A stretch of 64,000 nucleotides of DNA from assembly GCA_038316335.1 (NCBI GenBank), contig JBBQAM010000005.1, positions 52,364 to 116,363 of the forward strand, in the 5' to 3' direction. This document shows, piece by piece, positions 42,924 through 50,246 of this stretch. Source of the stretch: JALHST01 sp038316335. Lineage in GTDB: Bacteria; Bacteroidota; Bacteroidia; Flavobacteriales; Flavobacteriaceae. The translations under genes were made by a program, and so were the position numbers. The notes under the pieces are model-generated. The model worked only from the letters and a program-made list of their open reading frames with translations, did no database searches and was not told the origin of the DNA. Numbering within the stretch: position 1 is the stretch's first letter; every line of letters begins with the position of its first letter.

Positions 42924-43985
42924 ATGAAAACAAAACAACTACTTTGGGTGTTACTTTTTGCGATTAGCCTCCTCAACTGTAGCACCACCAAACAAATAGT
43001 GCTGCAGGCCCTCGAGCCATCTCCTGTCACGATCTCAAGAACCATAAAAAAAGTCGGTATCGTGAATCGAAGCGCAAAGTACAATGGGCTACCTGGCGAA
43101 ACCCGGCTCGACCGTATGGTAGCCATCGAGGAGCAATATATCAACGAAAAAGGGAAGGGTGCCGCACTGAACGGACTCTATGAAGAGTTGTTGAAGGATG
43201 CCCGCTTCGAATCGATTAAAATGCTCGATTCGATTTCGCCGGACTTATTGGATTTTGGAGCAACGCCCGACGCGATTTCATGGGAGTCTATTGAAGCGGT
43301 TTGCAGGAAATACCAAGTAGATGTGCTATTCTCGATGGCCTATTTCGACACCGATACCAAAGTATCGCTTAAAAAAACTTCGATGTTACAGCCGAATCTG
43401 CTCCGAATTAGATCAAAAGTGCCGGCACAGGAAATTACCCTCAAAACCCTTATAGAAAATGGCTGGAAGATCTATGATCCGAACGACAGGCAGATCATCG
43501 ATGAATTTGTATTCAACGATCAGATAATCTCAAAAGGCATGGGTACCAGCGCTTTGGATGCCTTTCAAGACATTGAAGGACGTACCGACACGATCATCGT
43601 TCAAAGCAAGTCGACCGGCACAACCTATGGACAGCGCCTGCTTCCTTTCAACAAGAACCTACCTAGGACGTATTACGTTCGCGGCTCCGTCGCTTTGGAA
43701 CGTGCAGGTGATTATGCCGAACGCGGCGCTTGGGAACAGGCAGCGGAAATTTGGCGTAGCGAACTTGACAGCACGCGCAAAAAGGTGAGCAGCAGATGCA
43801 GTCACAATTTGGCTGTTTACCATGAGCGCAATGAGGATCTGGCAGGTGCTTTTGAATGGGCCCTAAAATCGGTGGAGTACAATCAATCAAATTCCGGGAC
43901 GGCCTATTTGGAAATCTTGAAAAAGAGAATTGAACAAAAAAAAGACTTGCAAGAACAAATCGATCGGTCGGCTTTTGGCAAATGA
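42924..43985 (+). CDS. DUF6340 family lipoprotein
   Basis: Exported lipoprotein (353 aa) with leader ending SLLNCSTT (Cys ~19). Blocks TIKKVGIVNRSA, RLDRMVAIEEQYINEKG, LLKDARFESIKMLDS and YQVDVLFSMAYFDTDTKV match the DUF6340 family of Bacteroidetes. The C-terminal ~90 residues form two TPR-like helix pairs (GDYAERGAWEQAAEIWRSEL and SHNLAVYHERNEDLAGAFEWALKSVEY). No function is known for the family; TPRs suggest an assembly or envelope role. ATG 42924 is chosen because the lipoprotein leader starts there. Confidence 0.85.
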   Translation: MKTKQLLWVLLFAISLLNCSTTKQIVLQALEPSPVTISRTIKKVGIVNRSAKYNGLPGETRLDRMVAIEEQYINEKGKGAALNGLYEELLKDARFESIKMLDSISPDLLDFGATPDAISWESIEAVCRKYQVDVLFSMAYFDTDTKVSLKKTSMLQPNLLRIRSKVPAQEITLKTLIENGWKIYDPNDRQIIDEFVFNDQIISKGMGTSALDAFQDIEGRTDTIIVQSKSTGTTYGQRLLPFNKNLPRTYYVRGSVALERAGDYAERGAWEQAAEIWRSELDSTRKKVSSRCSHNLAVYHERNEDLAGAFEWALKSVEYNQSNSGTAYLEILKKRIEQKKDLQEQIDRSAFGK

Positions 43986-43997
43986 CCAAACAAGTTT

Positions 43998-44025
43998 ACC
44001 GAATCAGGCATATCGGTTGATTTTT
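43998..44025 (+). terminator. Weak terminator-like hairpin after the DUF6340 gene
   Basis: ACCGA (43998-44002) pairs with TCGGT (44013-44017), followed by TGATTTTT. The stem is only 5 bp. Confidence 0.3.
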
Positions 44026-44028
44026 GGC

Positions 44029-44754
44029 TTAGTCAAAATCAAGACCTCCCACTAGGATGCCGATCCCAATGGCTATCGCGAAGCTAATCAGCGTACCGAT
44101 AAGTACATATTCCGATTTGTTAATGCCCTTTTCTTCCTCCTTGTATCGCAAAATCGACTTCGCCGCAATAAGAAATCCTACGGCACTGAACTGGTTGATC
44201 AGGATAAAGGTCAAAACCAACCATCGCTCGACGACGCCTATCAGTCTACCAGCATTCGGAAGATCTTCCTTGTTCATGCCTTCAAATTCTATTTTTGAGG
44301 CCTTAAAGATTTCCTTAATAACAATATTTGCCGGTTTACCGCAAATCAAATAGCCGATTCCTACTGCCAAGTATATAGAGTTTATGTTGATATAAAATAT
44401 CGTATATAATTTAAAATAAGCACTATATGTATAAACAATCATACTTAGAATAAGTAGGTGCAGGCCTTGGTCGATAAAGAAGGCATACCTGCCGAATGTG
44501 TTACTATGATTCAATTTGGGTTTGAAGCCATCGATAAACCAATGGGTTAGTGCAATCAGGAATGCCCCGATGCCAAAATACACTTGAAATGAAAGCAACC
44601 AAGAGCAGACGAACATAATAAGCGCATGCCATTTAAGGAACTTGCTCTTAAAACCTTTTTCATTCTTATCAGCGGCTTTCCGATCCGTCTGAAAGGTGTA
44701 GTCGGTCAGGATATGCGCTAGAAGTTGCAATAGAAAGAGTTGAGAGATATCCAT
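44029..44754 (-). CDS. DUF3307 membrane protein, partner of SatD
   Basis: Polytopic membrane protein of about 241 aa. The N-terminal LLQLLAHILTDYTFQTD..A is the DUF3307 hallmark with conserved H/D residues, and the second helix carries ALTHWFIDGFK. Five to six hydrophobic helices follow. Function of the family is unknown. It begins immediately after satD: ATG 44752-44754 is 2 nt past the satD TGA, and an alternative GTG (44758-44760) overlaps that TGA, so translation is coupled either way. The pair is a recurring neighbourhood in bacteria, which suggests that the membrane protein is the effector or sensor of the SatD regulator. Confidence 0.85.
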   Translation of the reverse strand: MDISQLFLLQLLAHILTDYTFQTDRKAADKNEKGFKSKFLKWHALIMFVCSWLLSFQVYFGIGAFLIALTHWFIDGFKPKLNHSNTFGRYAFFIDQGLHLLILSMIVYTYSAYFKLYTIFYININSIYLAVGIGYLICGKPANIVIKEIFKASKIEFEGMNKEDLPNAGRLIGVVERWLVLTFILINQFSAVGFLIAAKSILRYKEEEKGINKSEYVLIGTLISFAIAIGIGILVGGLDFD

Positions 44755-44756
44755 AA

Positions 44757-45440
44757 TCACTGATTTTTAATGGTATCCGTAAAGTATTCAACAGCCTTTT
44801 CTACGGCATTCCATCCAACACTGTTCGCATGTTGGTTGACAGCTGGTTGCGAAATCTGCATTTTTTGTGCGATTGAATCCTCGTTATTGCCCAGTAGCTT
44901 ATGGTAGAGCACTTCCGACTGCCTGGCGGTAGCCTTGTTCATTAAAAAATCGAGTAAAAGCATCATGGGTTCCATTTGTTTGTTCAGGGCATCGTTTTTT
45001 GAAACGAAGAACAATGTATTCTTGATGCTGATACGGTCCATCGTATGGGTATCCTCCTCATTGATCTTTCTGCCCGATAAATAAATGGCTTCCCCGTCAA
45101 TGATGCCTTTTTGGGTATCGAACCGTTCAAGTTCCCCATACGATATGGCCAGGCGAATCCCATAATTTTCGAAATGCTGTACACGTGTTTCGGACTTTTT
45201 TTTCGAGGCGATCGGAATTGATTTAATCCGACTCTTGATCAAGAGCGCGACCAATAAGGCATCTTCGGGAGATGGGACTACGCATTCGAGATAATCGCCT
45301 TTGATCAGTCGTGCGTAGCAATCGTATTTTGTACGCAGAGTTGTTATAAGCAGCTGAATATGGTGTTCCACCAATTCCTTATTGTCCTGTGATAAGCTGG
45401 TAAAGGCCACGATATCCCCCGAAATAACCCCGTAGTTCAT
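44757..45440 (-). CDS. SatD-family regulator: cyclase-like domain plus helix-turn-helix
   Basis: Protein of 227 aa assigned to the SatD family. Residues 1-140 resemble a class III nucleotide cyclase: SGDIVAFTSLS (metal Asp9), ARLIKGDYLECV (metal Asp49) and IRLAISYGEL..GEAIYLSGRKI, where Arg124 fits the transition-state Arg but the expected Asn is Tyr120. Both metal Asp are kept, so nucleotide binding or turnover is possible. Residues ~170-210 (TARQSEVLYHKLLGNNEDSIAQKM..SQPAVNQHA) form a helix-turn-helix. So this is likely a nucleotide-sensing regulator. Three 22-bp palindromes lie upstream (45578-45657). Family membership is fairly sure; the cyclase likeness is my own reading and untested. 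Confidence 0.75.
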   Translation of the reverse strand: MNYGVISGDIVAFTSLSQDNKELVEHHIQLLITTLRTKYDCYARLIKGDYLECVVPSPEDALLVALLIKSRIKSIPIASKKKSETRVQHFENYGIRLAISYGELERFDTQKGIIDGEAIYLSGRKINEEDTHTMDRISIKNTLFFVSKNDALNKQMEPMMLLLDFLMNKATARQSEVLYHKLLGNNEDSIAQKMQISQPAVNQHANSVGWNAVEKAVEYFTDTIKNQ

Positions 45441-45564
45441 AATCTATCGTACTTTGTTTTGACAGTTTTCCCGATTTACAATTTGACCTACTGCCTTCGA
45501 TTTTTGGCACCTTCCTTAGATTTGGCTACTTCGATGATGCCATAGGCTGTGTTTACGGCGACTA

Positions 45565-45572
45565 CAAATATA
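45565..45572 (-). promoter_or_regulatory. Candidate -7 box of satD
   Basis: TATATTTG on the minus strand, about 125 bp before the satD ATG. The first TTATAAG palindrome lies 5 bp further upstream, over the spacer and -33 region, so a bound protein would block or contact polymerase. Confidence 0.5.
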
Positions 45573-45577
45573 TAAAA

Positions 45578-45657
45578 TTATAAGTCCTGTAGCTTATAAA
45601 ATAGCATTATAAGTTTAATAGCTTATAATGGGTGATTATAAGTCCTGTAGCTTATAA
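45578..45657. repeat. Three 22-bp TTATAAG-N8-CTTATAA palindromes at a 29-bp period
   Basis: Copies at 45578-45599, 45607-45628 and 45636-45657. All have perfect 7-bp inverted arms. The 8-bp centres are TCCTGTAG, TTTAATAG and TCCTGTAG, so copies 1 and 3 are identical over 22 bp. Spacers are 7 bp and unrelated (AATAGCA, TGGGTGA). The start-to-start distance is exactly 29 bp both times. Best read as a regulatory operator array between satD and ung, with SatD the obvious binder. Too short-spaced to be a CRISPR. Confidence 0.85.
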
Positions 45658-45743
45658 CGAAAAAGTTGCGGGTTTCGTTTAAATTTCTTGTTCCTGTTGG
45701 CGGTTTTTAACAACAATAGGGTGTTTTTCAATGCTATTAGATG

Positions 45744-45771
45744 TATTTTTGATCCGATTTCGTATCAAAAA
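45744..45771 (+). promoter_or_regulatory. -7 box and inverted repeat before ung
   Basis: TATTTTTG (45744-45751) fits the -7 consensus. It overlaps an inverted repeat TTTTTGAT (45746-45753) / ATCAAAAA (45764-45771) with a 10-nt centre, ending 10 bp before the ung ATG. It could be an operator or a leader hairpin. The rest of 45441-45781 holds only the palindromes and satD signals. Confidence 0.4.
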
Positions 45772-45781
45772 AGGGTGATAG

Positions 45782-46447
45782 ATGCAGGTACAGATACATA
45801 GCAGTTGGCGACCGTATTTGCAGCAGGAATTTGAAAGTGCGTATTTCAAGGACCTAGTGCAATTCGTACGGCAAGAATACGCCCTACAGACTTGTTTTCC
45901 CAAAGGGAAGGACATTTTTGCGGCATTCGACCATGCCACTTTCGATGCGACCGAGGTCGTCATAATAGGTCAAGATCCCTACCATGGCCCAAAACAGGCA
46001 AACGGACTCTGTTTTTCGGTGCAGGAAGGCATTCCACATCCGCCATCACTCATGAATATCTTCAAGGAACTAGCCTCGGATATCGGAAAACCCTATCCCA
46101 AAAGTGGTAATTTGGAGCCTTGGGCAGATCAAGGGGTTTTGTTGCTCAATGCCACATTGACCGTGCGGGCGCATCAAGCCGGAAGTCATCAGAACAAGGG
46201 GTGGGAAATCTTTACCGACGCCGTAATCAAGCATATTTCAACCCAAAAAACAGGTGTTGTTTTTTTATTATGGGGAGGATATGCCAAAAAAAAGGCAGTC
46301 CTGATCGATACAACAAAGCATCACATACTCACCTCGGGCCACCCATCGCCGTTAAGTGCGAATAGGGGCCTTTGGTTTGGGAACAACCATTTTAGTAAAA
46401 CAAACGCGCTGCTCAAAAAAATGGGAAAACGGCTTATCGATTGGTAA
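45782..46447 (+). CDS. ung: Uracil-DNA glycosylase (family 1)
   Basis: Base-excision repair enzyme removing uracil from DNA. Motif A GQDPYHGPKQANGLCFSV carries the catalytic Asp65 and the YHG pocket; LLNATLTVRAHQAGSH holds the uracil-recognition Asn; motif B HPSPLSANRG has the catalytic His and the Leu-loop Ser/Pro. Length (221 aa) is standard. It faces satD across the palindrome array and overlaps the convergent substrate-binding-fold gene by 14 bp at its 3' end. Confidence 0.97.
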   Translation: MQVQIHSSWRPYLQQEFESAYFKDLVQFVRQEYALQTCFPKGKDIFAAFDHATFDATEVVIIGQDPYHGPKQANGLCFSVQEGIPHPPSLMNIFKELASDIGKPYPKSGNLEPWADQGVLLLNATLTVRAHQAGSHQNKGWEIFTDAVIKHISTQKTGVVFLLWGGYAKKKAVLIDTTKHHILTSGHPSPLSANRGLWFGNNHFSKTNALLKKMGKRLIDW

Positions 46448-47285
46448 GTAACTCCCCCACAGCGAGTTTATGGGTTACCATGCCAAGGCCCATGAGTGCC
46501 TTCTGAACATTTTCCAATATAGGTGGGTGTATTTGGGACTGGCTCCAATAGGTCATCGAAAGCCATTCCTGCACATCCGCCAGTTTTTGACCATACTGGT
46601 TGGCCAAGGTACGATCGATACTAGGAATGTCCTTAAATTCGACGGTGTATGTATTGATGGTATCAAGAATATGGCCAATTGCCCCTGAATTTTCGGCTAT
46701 AAAAGTGTCGGTTGCCGCAATAACAAAACAAGGCCATGGGGTTGGGCAATCCCCTAGGCGTCGAAATATTCCAGAATCGACAAGGGGTTTAGTGGTAAAG
46801 TGCTCCCACATAAAATAGTCGGCCGTGCCGTCTGTCAGGGCCTTCACGGCCCCTTCTATAGTATTGACTACTTCAAACTGCAAGTCGGCTTTATCCCAAC
46901 CACGATCTTCTGCATTTACACAGGCCATTAAATGGCTTCCACTGCCAAAGCGGCTAATGGCTATCTTCGCTGCCTTTAATTCGGAAATATCCTGAAACGG
47001 CGAATGGGTCCCGACATGGATTCCCCAAAGTAGGGGGGAGGCAATATATTCCTGTACTATTTTGGATCGATTGCCTTCAATAATACCTTTAATGATGCCT
47101 TCGGTTAGGATAATTGCCAGATCGGTAGCTCCCGATTGCAGCATTTCAATCATTTTACCGGTACCCTCGGGTACATCGGTCCATTGCAGGTCAATACCAC
47201 GTTGTTCGAATGCCCCTTCTTCGATACTAAGAAGCCAAGGGAAATTAAAATGCTCAGGCACACCTGCGATTCGTACTTTTTTCAT
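46434..47285 (-). CDS. Cytoplasmic periplasmic-binding-protein-fold protein (NMT1/SsuA-like)
   Basis: A 283-aa protein with the type II substrate-binding fold of the SsuA/TauA/NMT1 group: VRIAGVPEHFNFPWLLSIEEGAFEQRGIDLQW, split over residues 4-35, then MLQSGATDLAIILTEGIIKG and AAKIAISRFGSGSHLM. Unlike transport receptors it has no signal peptide or lipobox, and no ABC permease or ATPase gene is near. So it is probably an enzyme or sensor using the fold, as MqnA/MqnD and THI5 do. Its start overlaps the nucleoside phosphorylase stop by 4 bp, so the two are coupled. Ligand unknown. Confidence 0.78.
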   Translation of the reverse strand: MKKVRIAGVPEHFNFPWLLSIEEGAFEQRGIDLQWTDVPEGTGKMIEMLQSGATDLAIILTEGIIKGIIEGNRSKIVQEYIASPLLWGIHVGTHSPFQDISELKAAKIAISRFGSGSHLMACVNAEDRGWDKADLQFEVVNTIEGAVKALTDGTADYFMWEHFTTKPLVDSGIFRRLGDCPTPWPCFVIAATDTFIAENSGAIGHILDTINTYTVEFKDIPSIDRTLANQYGQKLADVQEWLSMTYWSQSQIHPPILENVQKALMGLGMVTHKLAVGELLTNR

Positions 47286-48151
47286 AGCGTTACTTTTTCC
47301 AGCACATATTGAATCAACTGATCCACTGCTTTTTGTGGGTTTTGAGAGAATTCACCGGTGGCGCGATTCGCCAGGATGCAATTCAAGGAAACCGCCTGAT
47401 GTCCCAATAGTTTTGACAAACCATAAATTCCTGAAGTCTCCATTTCAAGATTCGTTATGCGCGTTCCTTCAAAGTCAAATTCGGCTAGTTTTGCGATATA
47501 GTCGGCATCTTTGGTCCCGAGCCGTAGGGTTCTACCCTGTGGCCCATAAAAGCCCGGGGCTGTTGCTGTTATCCCAAATCGTATACGATTTGATATCATT
47601 TTTTGTGCCAAGGCATTATCACATTTGACAGCATACGGTACGATTTTAGGAGCCTTGGGACCGAGATGTTTTTGTATGGCCTGCGAAAGTTTCAACACTT
47701 CTATCCCTTCACTTTTGTAGAAGTGTAAAAGTCCGTCAAATCCAATTGCGTATTCGCTCAAAAGGAATGAACCGAGGGGGATTTCTGGTTGTAGGGCCCC
47801 AGAAGTGCCAATTCGGAGTATCGTAAATCGTATACGATTCTCTTTTATTTTTCGGGTCTCAAAATCGATATTTGCCAGCGCATCGAGCTCATTTAGGACG
47901 ATATCGATATTATCAGTACCTATTCCTGTCGAGATGACCGTGATGTTTTTGCCATTAAGCCACCCCGTATGGGTCAAAAACTCGCGTTTGCCTTTTTTGA
48001 CGGTGATAGTGTCAAAATATTTTGAAACTTCGCCGACCCGATCGGGGTCACCCACGGTGATTATTGTTTCTGCTATATCCTCGGGTACTAGATTAAGATG
48101 GTAAATGCTCTGGTCGGCATTCAGGATTAGTTCGGACGGATCCAATTGCAT
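47282..48151 (-). CDS. Nucleoside phosphorylase (PNP/UDP family)
   Basis: Phosphorolytic or hydrolytic N-glycosidase of the PNP_UDP_1 family (289 aa). Evidence: IITVGDPDRVGEVSKYF (phosphate loop), TGIGTDNIDIVLNELDAL, RIGTSGALQPEIPLGSF (the GTSGxxxxxxxxG family signature) and ITNLEMETSGIYGLSKLLG with the ribose-binding Glu-Met-Glu. It resembles uridine phosphorylase most. Its N-terminus is longer than usual by ~15 residues. It lies 1 bp after the DUF1835 gene and overlaps the SBP-fold gene by 4 bp, forming a three-gene unit. Confidence 0.9.
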   Translation of the reverse strand: MQLDPSELILNADQSIYHLNLVPEDIAETIITVGDPDRVGEVSKYFDTITVKKGKREFLTHTGWLNGKNITVISTGIGTDNIDIVLNELDALANIDFETRKIKENRIRFTILRIGTSGALQPEIPLGSFLLSEYAIGFDGLLHFYKSEGIEVLKLSQAIQKHLGPKAPKIVPYAVKCDNALAQKMISNRIRFGITATAPGFYGPQGRTLRLGTKDADYIAKLAEFDFEGTRITNLEMETSGIYGLSKLLGHQAVSLNCILANRATGEFSQNPQKAVDQLIQYVLEKVTL

Positions 48152-48152
48152 A

Positions 48153-49085
48153 TTACAATTTAAGTATTCTGCCCGACTCGGTATTATAGAGGTAGTTATA
48201 TTTCAATGATCCGCCCAGATAGGTATCGTTATCGCGAATGCTGGAGTAGTAGTTTGATTTTCCTTTTAGGATTTCTTGGCCTTTTCGAGTGAGTTTAACA
48301 GGATTGAAGGAACTGTACAAGGGTTTGAGCGAGGTTAGTATCCTGTCAAATTGAGTGTCTCCAAACCCATAAACGCCTTGATTGCCTAGTATGTTCTTTA
48401 TAAGGTCTTTACGAGATTCGGGTTTCAATTCGGCCGATAGCTGCAGAATGTGGTTTTCTAGGTAATCCAAACCGTTTTTGATGGTAGGAAAGCGCATTAA
48501 ATGGGCATGCATGGCATCGGCAAGATAGGTGAATTTAAAATCTTGGTAATCCTTTAGATTTTCTAGGCGAATGGGGTTGTTGCTACAATACAGCTGCCAA
48601 ACATAATCGGCATATTCGATATCATCCTGTCCAAGAACGGTCCGATTTTCGTATAAACCCAACAACTTTTCATCGCTTAATTCACTAAGGCCGTACATTT
48701 TGTCGGATTCATCCTCCTTGCCACTGCATACGACCGAAATTTCGGCATATTTTCGATGCGCCTTCAACCAACTCAGGACGGCGAGCATGTTTATTTGACA
48801 AAATAGATCATATTCAAACCACAATACAATATGATCCTGTTGCTTATGATTGCAGAGCGACCGGTACTCTTTCAACGTCTTTTCGATAAACCAGGATTTG
48901 GAAACATTGTAGTTTTTATGAAGGAAATCATATCGGGTTTTCCAAAATGACTCACTTCCGACATTGGTTTCCGTCTTGCCCTCACAAAGCATTTCACGCC
49001 ATGTAATGATGTCTCCTTTTAGTTTTAGGCCTTTGAGTTTTTCCGTAAAACTATCACCATTGGTAATGTGGAGCAGGGAACTCAT
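48153..49085 (-). CDS. DUF1835 domain protein
   Basis: Cytosolic protein of 310 aa. The first ~120 residues have the DUF1835 pattern: LLHITNGDSFTEKL, ITWREMLCEGKT, IVLWFEYDLFCQINMLAVLSWL. The remainder, with HLMRFPTIKNGLDYLENHIL and a C-terminal winged-helix-like QFDRILTSLKPLY..LTRKGQEILKG, fits the DUF3658-type tail. Function unknown. A good promoter (TTTG-N18-TACTTTTA) lies 27-56 bp upstream, so this is the first gene of the unit with the phosphorylase and SBP-fold gene. Confidence 0.85.
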   Translation of the reverse strand: MSSLLHITNGDSFTEKLKGLKLKGDIITWREMLCEGKTETNVGSESFWKTRYDFLHKNYNVSKSWFIEKTLKEYRSLCNHKQQDHIVLWFEYDLFCQINMLAVLSWLKAHRKYAEISVVCSGKEDESDKMYGLSELSDEKLLGLYENRTVLGQDDIEYADYVWQLYCSNNPIRLENLKDYQDFKFTYLADAMHAHLMRFPTIKNGLDYLENHILQLSAELKPESRKDLIKNILGNQGVYGFGDTQFDRILTSLKPLYSSFNPVKLTRKGQEILKGKSNYYSSIRDNDTYLGGSLKYNYLYNTESGRILKL

Positions 49086-49111
49086 AAATGTGTGGTTTAG
49101 GTTTTGACCAA

Positions 49112-49141
49112 TAAAAGTAACACTTAATCGAAAATAACAAA
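49112..49141 (-). promoter_or_regulatory. Promoter of the DUF1835-phosphorylase-SBP operon
   Basis: On the minus strand TTTG (49138-49141), 18-bp spacer and TACTTTTA (49112-49119), one mismatch from TAnnTTTG, 27 bp before the ATG. Confidence 0.5.
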
Positions 49142-49200
49142 AAAAATTAACAGAAAACTACGCAACCCAATTAAAATCGGCGCTTTCCAAAAGGGTAGTT

Positions 49201-49527
49201 TTAGCCGCCCACGCGTTTTACATTGAATCCTTTCTCCTTGAGGATTCCCATGATACGATCGCGAAAATCCCCTTGTATAATTATCTTTCCGTCTTTGTAA
49301 CTTCCGCCGACACTTAAAGCGGACTTTAGTTCAGCCGCCAATTTTTTAAAATCGGAATCTGCACCCGTATACCCTTCCAAAATAGTGATCGGTTTGCCTT
49401 TTCGTTTTTCATATTTACAGCGTATTGGGTCTTCCTGAAGCCAAATATCACTTTTTTTAGGCGGGGTTTCATCTTTTTCAGGGATGTGTTTGGGAAAAAG
49501 GTTTTTAAGTTGATCTTGTAAATCCAT
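49201..49527 (-). CDS. SUI1/eIF1-like translation factor (YciH family)
   Basis: Small RNA-binding protein (108 aa) with the SUI1 fold: RKGKPITILEGYTG, the DFKKLAAELKSALSVGGSYKDG loop, and IIIQGDFRDRIMGILKEKGF. Bacterial YciH can help discriminate start codons. The N-terminal ~40 residues are polar and unstructured. It stands alone, 115 bp from the DUF1835 gene. Confidence 0.92.
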   Translation of the reverse strand: MDLQDQLKNLFPKHIPEKDETPPKKSDIWLQEDPIRCKYEKRKGKPITILEGYTGADSDFKKLAAELKSALSVGGSYKDGKIIIQGDFRDRIMGILKEKGFNVKRVGG

Positions 49528-49596
49528 TGTACTATCTGCTGCTTTTCAACGCGAGGCGTTTATTCATTTATTCAAATTCAATAGAGCGAAACACTT

Positions 49597-50103
49597 TTAC
49601 TTCAAGCGAAATTCCTGATTGGAAAAAGGTGGGATATCAGGTATTTTAATAACATTAAATGCGTGATCTGTACTAAGATGACACGCGTTGCACCTATTGG
49701 TCAATCGTTCAAAATCGCTTCTGAATTTAGGTTCATCATGGTCGCGAATTGCATTTGATATGCTATCGATCGGCGATTCGATCATACTTATTTCCTTGGT
49801 TTCGGGTCGTTCTGCACAATACGCTTGTATGTCTGCAATCGCCTCCTGTATTTCATCGATTTCAAATTGCGCCAATTTCCAGTTGCCATTGATGCCCGCA
49901 AACCATAATTTGTCATGATGTACTTGAATTCCAGACATAAATTCGCCCAGCCCAGGTCGGTAGGCAGCGTTCAGTTTTTTTTCTAGGGCATCGATGCGTT
50001 TTTTAAGTATTTCGTCATTTTTATGGGTTGTATTGCAAGAAATAATTGCCATTGCAAAGACGCTCAGAACCAAATGCTTCGAAAAATTAACCAACTTGTA
50101 CAT
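49597..50103 (-). CDS. c-type haem-binding lipoprotein (single CxxCH)
   Basis: Lipoprotein of 168 aa with leader ending IISCNTT. A helical hairpin region (EILKKRIDALEKKL; then IDEIQEAIADIQAY..ERPETK) leads to one haem-attachment motif CNACH near residue 145, preceded by RSDFERLTNR. The layout resembles a cytochrome c'-like four-helix bundle with C-terminal haem. ATG 50101-50103 (MYKLVNFS) is preferred; two earlier Met would add 10 or 22 residues. The redox partner is unknown. Confidence 0.75.
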   Translation of the reverse strand: MYKLVNFSKHLVLSVFAMAIISCNTTHKNDEILKKRIDALEKKLNAAYRPGLGEFMSGIQVHHDKLWFAGINGNWKLAQFEIDEIQEAIADIQAYCAERPETKEISMIESPIDSISNAIRDHDEPKFRSDFERLTNRCNACHLSTDHAFNVIKIPDIPPFSNQEFRLK

Positions 50104-50246
50104 AGGTTTTGTTTTTAGGGTTTTTACATTCATGCAGCGTTGCACATAATCCTCAATCTTGACAGGCACCCATCTTCTTCGTTCATTCCTTTTATAGTGT
50201 ATAATTCTTGAAGTTTGTTTGCGGTTGAACTCGTATTTGGCAATAC

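Noticed and set aside
45489..45575. Minus-strand frame between the palindromes and satD (..VAVNTAYGIIEVAKSKEGAKNRRQ)
   Set aside because: It has protein-like composition but no start codon and is closed by an in-frame TAA upstream, so at best a gene remnant of about 29 codons.
45578..45657. CRISPR-like array (regular 29-bp period)
   Set aside because: The spacers are only 7 bp, there are three units, and each unit is a perfect palindrome; this is an operator array.
46434..47285. ABC transporter receptor
   Set aside because: There is no signal peptide or lipobox and no permease or ATPase gene adjoins.
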